Shown here: positions 8,447 to 16,999 of the stretch, piece by piece
Position numbering within the stretch: the stretch's first letter is position 1
Layout of the letters: every line of letters starts with the position of its first letter
Assembly (NCBI RefSeq): GCF_000266945.1
Contig: NC_018025.1
Coordinates: 5,212,001-5,276,000 of the forward strand
Direction of reading: 5' to 3'
Source of the DNA: Desulfomonile tiedjei DSM 6799
GTDB taxonomy: Bacteria > Desulfobacterota > Desulfomonilia > Desulfomonilales > Desulfomonilaceae
DNA length: 64,000 nucleotides
Made by a program: the position numbers and the translations under genes
Notes under the pieces: generated by a model
Told to the model about the DNA's origin: nothing
The model's input: only the letters and a program-made list of their open reading frames with translations
The model's database searches: none

Positions 8447-9390
8447 TGGGCAGAATTTCCTGGTACTGGTACGTATTGGCTGTCGTGGCTCTCGTAGTCG
8501 TGGTGGCCGGCCTTGGGGAATTCTCGGTCCAAAGCTCCACCTGTATGATGTGTCACACGCAGGAAGCGGCATACAGCGATTTCATGAAAGCGAGATTGAG
8601 CAAGGAGAAAAAAGGCTTCTCGCACGAGCTGATAGCGTGCGCATCATGCCATATGAAGGGCGGAGCCGCCCGGACGGTTGGCTCCAGGTTGGATGGTCTA
8701 CTCCATACCGTCAGCTATATCGTGCCCCAGTTGGACCCGCGGAGTTCTCAGACTTCCGGTTTGTTCAACCGTACGAGGATTCCCAGTGAGAATTGCCAGT
8801 ATTGTCATCTTGCGGCAATCAACAGAAAAGCCGTTCAGGTGAAGGACCTGCCGCCGGAATTGCAGAAGATCGGCCTCGTTATGGATCACAGAAAACACGT
8901 GATTGCCAGAGACGATACGTGCGCCCGGTGCCACGAACGATACAAAGACCAAAAAGTAGCTGATAAATCCGTTGCGTACACAGAAGTAAACCATCTTGCG
9001 TGCGATTCCTGTCACACGGGTGCTGCACACGCGTATCGCAGCGGTCAGATGCTTCCCATGACGAACCAGCGCTTTGCCGCTGCAAAAGAGAACGCCTGGG
9101 AAAGATTGTCAAGCAATCCCCGTTGGATGGTGGCTTTCCCGTCGGAATTAAGCTGCCGACGATGCCACAATGGAAAGATTCATTATAAGACGAAGATATT
9201 CCTGGCAGACTGCCGGAACGGAAAGGTATACGAAGATTGCCTGAAATGCCATCCGAGCATGACGCGGGAATATTTCGAGCAACACAGAAAAAAAGCTCAA
9301 GACCAGTCTTTGGCCTCAGTTCGTGAGCAGGGACTTTGGAGTGCCCACGACGGACTCACGACAGTGGGAGGCAAAGCAGGAGCACAATAA
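8446..9390 (+). CDS. Membrane-anchored seven-haem cytochrome c (NapC/NrfH-like N-terminus)
   Basis: About 314 residues. An uncleaved N-terminal helix (ISWYWYVLAVVALVVVVAGLG) anchors a periplasmic domain with seven CxxCH sites: CMMCH, CASCH, CQYCH, CARCH, CDSCH, CRRCH and CLKCH. The first site shortly after the anchor and the HMKGG segment resemble NapC/NrfH quinol-oxidising cytochromes. The start is ATG 8446, overlapping the stop of the previous gene as TGATG; a TTG three bases earlier is the alternative. It likely passes electrons between the quinone pool or the flavin protein and periplasmic partners of the same operon. Confidence 0.88.
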   Translation: MGRISWYWYVLAVVALVVVVAGLGEFSVQSSTCMMCHTQEAAYSDFMKARLSKEKKGFSHELIACASCHMKGGAARTVGSRLDGLLHTVSYIVPQLDPRSSQTSGLFNRTRIPSENCQYCHLAAINRKAVQVKDLPPELQKIGLVMDHRKHVIARDDTCARCHERYKDQKVADKSVAYTEVNHLACDSCHTGAAHAYRSGQMLPMTNQRFAAAKENAWERLSSNPRWMVAFPSELSCRRCHNGKIHYKTKIFLADCRNGKVYEDCLKCHPSMTREYFEQHRKKAQDQSLASVREQGLWSAHDGLTTVGGKAGAQ

Positions 9391-9391
9391 T

Positions 9392-9871
9392 ATGCCAACT
9401 GTGAGAGACGAATCTAAAGACAAGATTAACCGAGAAGTCGCAGATATAATACTCGACAAAAAAGAGCCGCCCGTAGCCCGTTTCAGGCTGCTCTCCAAAG
9501 GAATGGAACCGTATCATCGGCTCTATCTGACCGATGTGGAATGCGATATCACAGGTGACAAGGGTTGCCTTGCATGCGGCAACTGTATCGATTCCTGTCC
9601 GGTGTTGCGCAAAGATCCCAGCCGTTTCGAAAAAACGGAGCAGCGTACCTCCTTCGCACTTGAAGCATGCGTGGGAGAAGATTGCGAGCAGTGTTATTCA
9701 TGCGTGCTTGCATGTCCGCAAGTGGATACCGCTTACAAAGATTACATCGTAGATGAAGTGATTCCCGAGACGATTCAGCCTGCACCTCGCATTACGGCGC
9801 TGGATAACTATTTTATGGCGATTATCGCGCTGATTCTGGGATTGGTCATAGGCGTGTTCATTGCACGATAA
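9392..9871 (+). CDS. Ferredoxin-like protein with C-terminal membrane helix
   Basis: 159 residues. Two cysteine clusters, CLACGNCIDSCP and CVGEDCEQCYSCVLACP, form a HdrC-type 2x[4Fe-4S] domain, followed by a C-terminal helix (YFMAIIALILGLVIGVFIA) that tail-anchors it with the clusters in the cytoplasm. ATG 9392 is preferred, with AGGAG about 8 nt upstream, over in-frame codons that would overlap the cytochrome gene. Its place between the cytochrome and the fumarate-reductase-like pair suggests a wire from membrane to flavoprotein. Confidence 0.78.
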   Translation: MPTVRDESKDKINREVADIILDKKEPPVARFRLLSKGMEPYHRLYLTDVECDITGDKGCLACGNCIDSCPVLRKDPSRFEKTEQRTSFALEACVGEDCEQCYSCVLACPQVDTAYKDYIVDEVIPETIQPAPRITALDNYFMAIIALILGLVIGVFIAR

Positions 9872-9903
9872 GCGACGAGTCGGATTGAGAAAGGATTGAA
9901 GAA

Positions 9904-10680
9904 ATGTCAACGGCTGTGCAAACGGAAACCGTCCAGGATACTCAGGCAGTACAGACTGAAAGAACAGATCTGGTACCGATCTTTATCATGGGAAAACGGT
10001 ACAATGTCCCCAGCACGCTAACTATTCAAAAAGCTTTTGAATACGCCGGATATCAGCTCATCCGAAGTTGTGGATGCAGAGGCGGAATTTGCGGAGCATG
10101 TGCGACGGTTTACAGGCTTCCCGATAGTCCGAAGATTTACGTGGGACTCGCATGTCAGACGGTGGTTCAGCCGAACATGTACATCGCCATGGTGCCCTTT
10201 TTCCCGGCAAACAGGGCCATCTATGACATTGAAGAGATTACTCCCGATACGAAAACATTACTGAAGCTCTATCCGGAATTGGCCAAATGCATGGGATGCA
10301 ACACCTGCACGAAATCCTGTCCCATGGACGTTCCGGTAATGGAATACATTTCCGCTGCGCTTCGCGGGGACGTTGCCAAGGCTGCCGATCTCTCATTTTC
10401 ATGTGTTATGTGTGGCATTTGCACATCCCGATGTCCGGCTGAGCTGGCCCAATACCATATTGCGATGCTGTGCCGCAGAATGACAGGGAAATACCTTACA
10501 CCGCAGGCGCCGCATCTGCCGGAAATGCTCCGTCGGATCGAATCGGGTCGCTACGAAGAGCCGCTTCGTCAGCTCATGACTACAGACCTCGAAACGCTTC
10601 GGAAGCTTTACGTGGAACGTCAAATGGAGCCGCATACCGCGGACGAAATGTGGGAACCTGACGACAAGCGTTTTCTCTGA
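9904..10680 (+). CDS. SdhB/FrdB-like iron-sulfur subunit
   Basis: 258 residues. The N-terminal domain holds a 2Fe-2S loop, SCGCRGGICGACATV plus a later Cys in GLACQT. The C-terminal domain holds CMGCNTCTKSCP and CVMCGICTSRCP. This is the succinate dehydrogenase/fumarate reductase Fe-S subunit plan, with 4Fe-4S-type spacing in both C-terminal motifs. A variable acidic N-terminus of about 25 residues precedes it. The flavoprotein that it should serve follows 102 nt downstream. No SdhC/D-type cytochrome b is present; the tail-anchored ferredoxin and FMN protein upstream may take that role. The direction of electron flow cannot be read from sequence. Confidence 0.85.
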   Translation: MSTAVQTETVQDTQAVQTERTDLVPIFIMGKRYNVPSTLTIQKAFEYAGYQLIRSCGCRGGICGACATVYRLPDSPKIYVGLACQTVVQPNMYIAMVPFFPANRAIYDIEEITPDTKTLLKLYPELAKCMGCNTCTKSCPMDVPVMEYISAALRGDVAKAADLSFSCVMCGICTSRCPAELAQYHIAMLCRRMTGKYLTPQAPHLPEMLRRIESGRYEEPLRQLMTTDLETLRKLYVERQMEPHTADEMWEPDDKRFL

Positions 10681-10691
10681 GATAGAGAACG

Positions 10692-10720
10692 GGCCGGCGA
10701 TGAGGCATTTCGATCCGGCC
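10692..10720. other. GGCCGG/CCGGCC hairpin between cluster genes
   Basis: A six-base GC stem with a 17-nt loop lies between the Fe-S and flavoprotein genes. No T-run follows, so it is more likely an mRNA-stability or processing hairpin than a terminator. Confidence 0.35.
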
Positions 10721-10782
10721 GGTGGAACTCTTCACATATTACGGCTTATCGGGCTTATAAGTCCGAAAACCGGAGGCGAAAC

Positions 10783-12462
10783 ATGGGATATCCCCAGGAA
10801 TTGATGGAACTGATCAAGAACGTTGACAGAACGCGGCCTGAACGAGTTGCTCGTAAGAAAGCCGGCCAGGAATTTCGAGCTCTCACTTTGGACGAGCGTA
10901 AAGACAGGTTGGAAAAATACCACCCTGACTTTAGAACCGGTGCTCTTCGTGAACTGAAAATAGGTCCGAGCAAAGGCTATGCAATCGCACCGGAAATCGC
11001 TGATGTATTCGAGGCCCGAAGCCGCGTGGATCCCGATAAGATCAATTTGAACGAAGTACATTACGAAACCGACGTGCTCGTGATAGGCGGCGGAGGAGCC
11101 GGTACTGCTGCTGCTCTCATTGCTCAGGAACAAGGCGCTCAGGTCATTATCGCGACGAAACTCAGGCATGGTGACGCAAACACTATCATGGCCGAGGGTG
11201 GTATCCAGGCAGCAACGAAAGCATGGAAGGATTCTCCTTATTATCATTACCTCGACGTCATGGGCGGCGGCCATTTTGAGAACGATCCGGAACTCGTCAA
11301 GACCATGGTGACTGAAGCGCCGAAAGTCATTGCGTGGCTGGAAAAACTCGGCTGCATGTTCAACAAATGGGAAGACGGCAAAATGTTTACCTTGCATGGT
11401 GCAGGTACGTGCCGCAAACGCATGCATTATGCCGGAGATATGACCGGGGCCGAAATTATGAGGGTGCTCCGGGACGAATGCCGGAACAGGATCAAGCACA
11501 TCGGGGTGCTGGAATTTTCCCCGGCAGTCGAATTGCTCCTGGATGAGAAAGGCCAGTGCTCCGGGGCGGTTTTATACAACCTCGAAACCGAAGAGTACTT
11601 CCTGGTGAAGGCAAAAGCCGTGGTCATGGCTACCGGCGGTTCCGGTCGTTTGCACATGCAGGGTTTTATGACCACCAATCACTACGGAGCGACCGGCGAC
11701 GGGCTCGTCATGGGCTATCGAGCGGGTGTCGGAGTACGATTCCTTCACGCTACGCAGTATCATCCCACCGGAGCAGTATTTCCCGAGCAGGCGGAAGGTC
11801 TTCTCATAACGGAAAAAGTCAGGGGCGCAGGCGCTAACCTGGTAAATATAGACGGTGAGCAGTTCGTTTTCGAGCGCGAGCCTCGCGACATAGAATCTGC
11901 AAGCATCATTCGTGAATGCACGAAGGTCGGTAAAGGCGTTCGAGTTCCCGGGCCGCTGGAGAAGTACGGCGTATGGCTGGATTCTCCTATGATCGATCTC
12001 CTGGAAGGCGAAGGCACGGTCGAACGCGAATTCCCTGCAAAATTTATCCTTTACAAGCGCTACGACATCGATATTTCCAAACTGCCCATGCTCATCTATC
12101 CCACGCTCCATTATCAGAATGGCGGTCTTGCGTATTCCCCGGATGGCGCTACGAATCTTAAGGGTTTCTATGTGGCCGGAGAAGTCGGCGGAGGTGTGCA
12201 TGGAGCGAACCGGCTCATGGGTAATTCCTTGCTGGACATCACCGTATTCGGACGTCTTGCAGGAAAATCAGCCGGAACCTTTGCCAAGGCAAGAACGGAA
12301 GTAGGCAAACTCAGCGTTCAGCACGTGAGAGACTACCACAAAGAACTCGAAGCCTCAGGCATCGAAACGGATCGTGTGTCACCTATGGTGCTTCCGGATT
12401 ACGGGAACCCTGAAGTCAAGAGTCGTCAGTGGACTACCACGTACGTGGGAACAGTGCGCTAG
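10783..12462 (+). CDS. Fumarate reductase/succinate dehydrogenase-type flavoprotein
   Basis: 559 residues. About 90 unusual N-terminal residues precede the FAD Rossmann motif DVLVIGGGGAGTAAAL (about 97-112). Family motifs follow: MAEGGIQAA, ATGGSGR, QYHPTG, EKVRGAGANLVN and HGANRLMGNSLLD, so the substrate-carboxylate His and Arg elements look present. The His that binds FAD covalently in SdhA/FrdA (HTVAAEGG) aligns here with Asn133 (NTIMAEGG), so FAD should be non-covalent, as in soluble relatives. No signal peptide: cytoplasmic. The C-terminal helical domain is short. Strong ribosome binding site CGGAGGCGAAAC. The substrate may be fumarate or another unsaturated acid; this is open. Confidence 0.87.
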   Translation: MGYPQELMELIKNVDRTRPERVARKKAGQEFRALTLDERKDRLEKYHPDFRTGALRELKIGPSKGYAIAPEIADVFEARSRVDPDKINLNEVHYETDVLVIGGGGAGTAAALIAQEQGAQVIIATKLRHGDANTIMAEGGIQAATKAWKDSPYYHYLDVMGGGHFENDPELVKTMVTEAPKVIAWLEKLGCMFNKWEDGKMFTLHGAGTCRKRMHYAGDMTGAEIMRVLRDECRNRIKHIGVLEFSPAVELLLDEKGQCSGAVLYNLETEEYFLVKAKAVVMATGGSGRLHMQGFMTTNHYGATGDGLVMGYRAGVGVRFLHATQYHPTGAVFPEQAEGLLITEKVRGAGANLVNIDGEQFVFEREPRDIESASIIRECTKVGKGVRVPGPLEKYGVWLDSPMIDLLEGEGTVEREFPAKFILYKRYDIDISKLPMLIYPTLHYQNGGLAYSPDGATNLKGFYVAGEVGGGVHGANRLMGNSLLDITVFGRLAGKSAGTFAKARTEVGKLSVQHVRDYHKELEASGIETDRVSPMVLPDYGNPEVKSRQWTTTYVGTVR

Positions 12463-12510
12463 GAATACTTCCGAATACGGAAGCTTGAACATGAGGAAAC
12501 AGTCTTTTCT

Positions 12511-13050
12511 ATGAAGCCATTGCCGGAAAATAAAAGCACATCCAGCGCTATCTTTGACTATGTGCGCAAACTCCCGGACCAGTCGCCGTACTGGAGAGTG
12601 CAATCGACTGCATGGGGATTGGTGCTTATCCTGGTAGTCGCAGGAGGAGTTCTCTTTGCCGTGCTCGGGTTGTACGGCGTGTACGGAGGCGGGAATCTTG
12701 CTTATTCCGGTATTGGATCGCCCGGACCGGTGAAGTTTCGGCATTATACGCACATGACGTTTCAGAACGGAAAGTACAAAGACTGCAAAACATGCCACGA
12801 CAAGCTGTTTGCGAGTCAGCAATACGGTACGTTCGCGCTGCGGGCTCTTAAGGACTCGCCGGAAAGAAAGGTCCGCATCGGGAAAGATTCCTCTACGTTG
12901 TACGTTCCGCTCACGGGAATGACCGATGAAAACGCCTTGATCACGTATGAGGTGCCCAGAGCCTGCGCCACCTGCGCAACAGGAAACTGCCACGACGGCA
13001 AGGAATCCTTTAGCAGATTCGAATGCCTGAAATGCCACAAGAGTTACTAA
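12511..13050 (+). CDS. Membrane-anchored cytochrome c with three haem sites (Qrc-like module)
   Basis: 179 residues. An N-terminal anchor helix (GLVLILVVAGGVLFAVLGLYGVYG) is followed by a periplasmic domain with a class III-like HYTHMTF segment, haem sites CKTCH and CLKCH, and a CX4CH site (CATGNCH) of the kind seen in cytochrome c3. The operon continues 22 nt downstream with Fe-S, NrfD and MopB proteins, the same set as the Qrc complex of sulfate reducers, which feeds electrons from periplasmic cytochromes into menaquinone. Known QrcA has more haems, so this is an analogue or a reduced version. The start ATG 12511 gives the anchor close to the N-terminus. Confidence 0.8.
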   Translation: MKPLPENKSTSSAIFDYVRKLPDQSPYWRVQSTAWGLVLILVVAGGVLFAVLGLYGVYGGGNLAYSGIGSPGPVKFRHYTHMTFQNGKYKDCKTCHDKLFASQQYGTFALRALKDSPERKVRIGKDSSTLYVPLTGMTDENALITYEVPRACATCATGNCHDGKESFSRFECLKCHKSY

Positions 13051-13072
13051 CGCGATATTTGAAGGCAAAAGC

Positions 13073-13810
13073 ATGAGCAGCAACTCGCAACCACAGTATG
13101 GAATCGATCGCACGGGCGATGCGGTCCAAAAGACCGCCCCGGAGAAGCCCAAGCGCTGGGCGATGATTGTAGATCAGCGCCGGTGCATCGGTTGTCATAG
13201 CTGCACCATAGCGTGCAAGAGCGAGAATAATGTTCCTCTCGGATATTGGCGCTCCTGGGTGAAGGGGATCCAGAAAGGCTCCTTCCCTGAAGTGAGCAAT
13301 ATGTTTCTGCGCCGTTTATGCAATCAGTGCGAAGTTGCTCCCTGTGTCCAGGTATGTCCGGTTCAGGCAACTGTACGGAGAGACGAGGACGGCGTAGTCA
13401 TCATGTACTACGGAAAATGCATCGGCTGCGGCATGTGCATATCAGCGTGTCCGTACGATGCGAGATTCTTCAACCCGGTTCGCCACACTGCCGATAAATG
13501 CGATTTCTGCGCTACCCGCGTGGATAACGGTCTACAGCCTGCCTGCGTGGAGGCGTGTGTTTCCCGGGCGCTGACCTTCGGAGACATGAACGATCCTCAA
13601 TCCGATCTCTCGAAAAAGCTGGCAACCATTCCTACGGGAGTGTTGAAACCGGAGCTTGGGACACATCCCAAAGTGTTTTACGTTCAAGCCGACAATGATT
13701 TGATCGGCAGAATCAAATTTTCGGACAATTTCACAGAGCAGGTCATTGAGTATAATCGCAGCATACCGAGCCCGGATGCTTCTTATTGGAAGAACGGAAA
13801 AGATAAGTAA
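13073..13810 (+). CDS. DmsB/NrfC/QrcC-type four-cluster Fe-S protein
   Basis: 245 residues with the standard DmsB-family layout of four cysteine groups: CIGCHSCTIACK, CNQCEVAPCVQVCP, CIGCGMCISACP and CDFCATRVDNGLQPACVEACV. It should carry up to four Fe-S clusters linking a MopB subunit to the NrfD membrane quinone site. There is no signal peptide. If the complex faces the periplasm, as the Tat-lipoprotein MopB partner implies, it must be exported by hitch-hiking with that subunit, as known for this family. The stop codon abuts the next gene's start. Confidence 0.9.
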   Translation: MSSNSQPQYGIDRTGDAVQKTAPEKPKRWAMIVDQRRCIGCHSCTIACKSENNVPLGYWRSWVKGIQKGSFPEVSNMFLRRLCNQCEVAPCVQVCPVQATVRRDEDGVVIMYYGKCIGCGMCISACPYDARFFNPVRHTADKCDFCATRVDNGLQPACVEACVSRALTFGDMNDPQSDLSKKLATIPTGVLKPELGTHPKVFYVQADNDLIGRIKFSDNFTEQVIEYNRSIPSPDASYWKNGKDK

Positions 13811-14701
13811 ATGGAAACCGCGGTTCTGTACAACGTTCCTCACGAAATTCCCTGGAAGATCTACATCCCGTTATATTTCTACTTCACAGGTCTTTCTGCA
13901 GGGTCGTTCATCCTTTCCACGTTGTCCACGGTTTTCGGAGTCAAACGGTTCAAGCCTATGGCTCTCCCTGCGGCAATCATTTCCTTCTTCTTGTTGTTGC
14001 TCGCGCCGGCTTGCCTGATCCTGGATCTGCATCAGCCCACACGATTCTGGCACACGCTGGTACCCGAGTTTTTCAACAACACCTCCGCGCTTTCATACGG
14101 TTCCTGGCTGCTGACACTCTACCCCATTGCGAACCTGGTTTATATCTACTTCATTTTTGTGAAGAACGATCGCATCACGAAGATCCTGGGAACCTTTACC
14201 GTTCCTCTGGCCATATTCGTGCATGCGTATACGGGTTTTGCATTCGCCCTTGTACGGGCAAGAGCATGGTGGCATTCCGCTCTGATGCCGGGGTACTTTC
14301 TTACTTCCGCTCTACTTTCCGGGATTGCACTGCTCTTTGTCGTGGCTCTGGCCATGGATCGGTTCAGAAAGGAGCCGCTGGAGCTGGAGCTGTACACCAG
14401 TCTTCGGTGGATGATGGTCGGGATTCTCCTTACGGATCTTTTCTGGAATGGCAGCTTCTGGTTGACTCTGCTGGTATCCAATGCAGACGGGCATGCCTCG
14501 ATCCTTTATGCGCTCCACGAGAAGCTCTATCTCTGGGGTGAAGTGATTATGGGAATGCTGGTTCCCCTCGGCATTCTGGTGGTTCCCTGGACCAGAGAAA
14601 ATAAAGTGTGGGTCTGTCTGGCGTCGATTCTGATCATCTGCGGCGTGTTTCTCATGCGCTATTCCGTAGTGTTCATAGGGTTCGATATTCCGCTGAGCTG
14701 A
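13811..14701 (+). CDS. NrfD/QrcD/PsrC-family quinone-interacting membrane protein
   Basis: 296 residues, eight or nine membrane helices, starting IPWKIYIPLYFYFTGLSAGSF, the typical NrfD/PsrC first helix with a Gly-Ala-Gly face. LDLHQPTRFWHTLVP corresponds to the conserved Asp-Leu-x-Arg-Pro-x-Arg/His-like loop near the quinone site, and HAYTGFAFALVRARAWWHSALMP to the later signature. It should exchange electrons and protons between menaquinone and the neighbouring Fe-S subunit. It starts directly after the Fe-S gene stop (no gap) and ends 11 nt before the MopB gene. Confidence 0.88.
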   Translation: METAVLYNVPHEIPWKIYIPLYFYFTGLSAGSFILSTLSTVFGVKRFKPMALPAAIISFFLLLLAPACLILDLHQPTRFWHTLVPEFFNNTSALSYGSWLLTLYPIANLVYIYFIFVKNDRITKILGTFTVPLAIFVHAYTGFAFALVRARAWWHSALMPGYFLTSALLSGIALLFVVALAMDRFRKEPLELELYTSLRWMMVGILLTDLFWNGSFWLTLLVSNADGHASILYALHEKLYLWGEVIMGMLVPLGILVVPWTRENKVWVCLASILIICGVFLMRYSVVFIGFDIPLS

Positions 14702-14712
14702 CGAAAAAAACT

Positions 14713-16998
14713 ATGAAGGACTATACAAGAAGAGAATTCATCCGATTGGCAACCCTCATGGGAGGTGTATCGCTATTTGCGGGATGCACACTCCTTGGGT
14801 CGTCCGAATCGGTCCCGAAATACAGCGAAGGCGCTCCGGGTGTGGATCCTCTGGAAAACACCATCGGAGTGCGCAACGTTTACACGGTCTGCGGAGCATG
14901 CCTCGGAAACTGCGGCATATGCTGCAGGGTGGCAGAAGGAACGCTCGTCAAGATTGGCGGTAATCCTTACAATCCTGTTGCCGTTTCATCTCCTTTACCG
15001 TTCGATACATCTCTCCAGGAGGCAGCCATCCGATCGGGGGCAGTCTGCGCCATCGGGGGCAGCGGAATCCAAACCCTGTACAATCCCTTCAGAGTAGCAA
15101 AACCGCTCAAGAGAGTCGGGCCCCGCGGTTCGGCAAAATGGGCTGGCATTTCCTGGGATCAGGCCATCCAGGAAATCCTGGATGGCGGCGATCTGTTTGG
15201 AGAAGGAAAAGTATTAGGGCTCAGAGAGATAAAGCAATCCGGTCAGAATGTGGGATTTCTCGCAGGACGTGCGGACTGGGGTTCTCTGCATTTCATCCGT
15301 TCTTTTGTGGATGCTTTTCCCGGAGCAGTTCTCCTTCGCAATCGCGATCAGATGACGGAAGACATCGATAAAGCCGCAATTCAAGCGGTGTTCGGCGGGG
15401 GAACAGGTCTTGTGGCACCGGATTACGCATCGGTCAAGTTTCTCCTGAGTTTTGGCGATGCTCCGCTGGATTCGGGAATACCGCTGGTGTCGATAGCCCG
15501 CCAGATTGCAGATGCCAGGGTTGGCGAATCGAGCATGAAATGGGCTGTTGCGGACCCGCGACTCTCTACGTCCGGCTCGAAAGCCGATGTATGGCTTCCC
15601 GTAATACCCGGAAAAGACCTGGAGCTTGCTTGCGGCATAATGAGATCCCTTGTGGATCGCTATCCGTCCGTGAAGCAGATTCAGGATCTGAAGCTCAAGA
15701 GCATGGTGGAAAGCCGAACGGTTGCCGAGTTCGCGGGGGAATGCGGAATCTCTCACCAGTTGATCGATCGCGTTGCAGATCTCTTGGTTCAGGCAGGACC
15801 AAAATCCGCGGCAGTGCCGGGGAGAGGTATTCTTTCTGGGAAAGATGGCATAACAGCTGCCAAAGCAGTTTACACTTTGAATACCATGGTTGGATCGGAA
15901 CCGGGTACTGGTGGACTCATCGCTCGAACAGACGGATTCCTCGAAGAGATTGCGACAGTCAAGCGTGCGATAAAGGAAATTTCCGGGTCGGATAAGACGA
16001 AAACCATGAAAGCTCTCCTGAGCTGGCAAGCGGACCCTGCGTACCATGACCCGTATGTGACGGAATTACTTGCCGAAAGAGGCAATCCTGCGCTGTTTGT
16101 GGCGATCGACACCGAAATAACCGAAACCACGGCATGTGCGGATTATATCCTTCCGGATACTACCTATCTTGAACGCTATGATATTTGCACCCTGCCTGCT
16201 TCAGTCAGCGCGAACGGTATTGGCGTGCGAAAACCGGTTGTCGGAGGATTCGATCCGGAAAAGGGCCGGTATATTCCTATTCTTCCGGAGACCCGGCTCA
16301 TGGAAGAAATCGTACACCAGATCGGTACCAGTCTGGAGTTGCCGGGATTCGAGGCTCCGAAGAACGAATCCGGAAAGACCTGGTCTGTTCAAGCGTATTA
16401 CCGGGGAATGCTTGCGATCATATTGGAAAACATGAAGAGTTCCGGATTCCGCATTTCCGGCGATTCCGATGAGGTCGAGAAGGTGCTGGAACGAGGGGGA
16501 ATTTTCCCTTCACGATCCGCAGTTTCCAGACGGGCCTCCAGCTCCGTGCCTGAATCCCATGTATACTGGCCGGAAGTCCCTCCGCAGCAACCATTGGAGA
16601 CGGATATTTCGGATGGATTTCTGCTCATTTCTTACACTCTGCCGTTTCACAGACAGCCGGACAGCAGCTTGAACAGTTGGCTCCTGGAAGTTCTACCCGA
16701 GAACAAATTGGCTGTGAGTTCGCAAGACGCCGCCAGGCTGAAAATTCGGCAAAACGATACCGTGACGGTTTCGAGCCCGGACGGAAAGATCAAAACAACC
16801 TGCAAGGCCCAAGTCTTACCAGGGATGCGACCCGGCGTAGTCGCGTTGGCTCGAGGATTCGGTTACCGGCAATCCGGCGCTGCACGGCAAGTCATAGACG
16901 GGATCACGCAAACCGCAGACAGAACCCGAGGTGCAGGAGTGAACCCGGCAGTGCTCCTATCCAAAGGCATACGAAAAGTCAAAATCACCGCCGCGTAA
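14713..16998 (+). CDS. Molybdopterin oxidoreductase-family protein (QrcB/PsrA-like), Mo ligand not evident
   Basis: 761 residues. The start ATG 14713 gives a Tat-type signal (TRREFIRLATLMGG) ending in a lipobox LFAGC at Cys25, so a lipid-anchored periplasmic subunit. The 4Fe-4S site is CGACLGNC with a later Cys112 (GAVCAIGG). Typical MopB segments follow (YNPFRVAKPLKRVG, PRLSTSGSKADVWLPVIPG, CADYILPDTTYLERYD, C-terminal MopB-binding domain). Where PsrA/PhsA-type enzymes have the Cys (or Ser) Mo ligand, about residues 209-216, this one reads NRDQMTED with no Cys or Ser. QrcB of sulfate reducers is likewise a MopB protein reported without molybdenum. The role is probably electron relay to menaquinone rather than substrate catalysis. 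Confidence 0.82.
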   Translation: MKDYTRREFIRLATLMGGVSLFAGCTLLGSSESVPKYSEGAPGVDPLENTIGVRNVYTVCGACLGNCGICCRVAEGTLVKIGGNPYNPVAVSSPLPFDTSLQEAAIRSGAVCAIGGSGIQTLYNPFRVAKPLKRVGPRGSAKWAGISWDQAIQEILDGGDLFGEGKVLGLREIKQSGQNVGFLAGRADWGSLHFIRSFVDAFPGAVLLRNRDQMTEDIDKAAIQAVFGGGTGLVAPDYASVKFLLSFGDAPLDSGIPLVSIARQIADARVGESSMKWAVADPRLSTSGSKADVWLPVIPGKDLELACGIMRSLVDRYPSVKQIQDLKLKSMVESRTVAEFAGECGISHQLIDRVADLLVQAGPKSAAVPGRGILSGKDGITAAKAVYTLNTMVGSEPGTGGLIARTDGFLEEIATVKRAIKEISGSDKTKTMKALLSWQADPAYHDPYVTELLAERGNPALFVAIDTEITETTACADYILPDTTYLERYDICTLPASVSANGIGVRKPVVGGFDPEKGRYIPILPETRLMEEIVHQIGTSLELPGFEAPKNESGKTWSVQAYYRGMLAIILENMKSSGFRISGDSDEVEKVLERGGIFPSRSAVSRRASSSVPESHVYWPEVPPQQPLETDISDGFLLISYTLPFHRQPDSSLNSWLLEVLPENKLAVSSQDAARLKIRQNDTVTVSSPDGKIKTTCKAQVLPGMRPGVVALARGFGYRQSGAARQVIDGITQTADRTRGAGVNPAVLLSKGIRKVKITAA

Positions 16999-16999
16999 G

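Noticed and set aside
10783-12462. True succinate dehydrogenase or adenylylsulfate reductase
   Set aside because: No SdhC/D partner, Asn instead of the FAD-linking His, and no AprB neighbour.
12491-12514. Seven-codon frame MRKQSFL before the cytochrome gene
   Set aside because: Too short to support; overlaps the cytochrome start and has no conserved feature.
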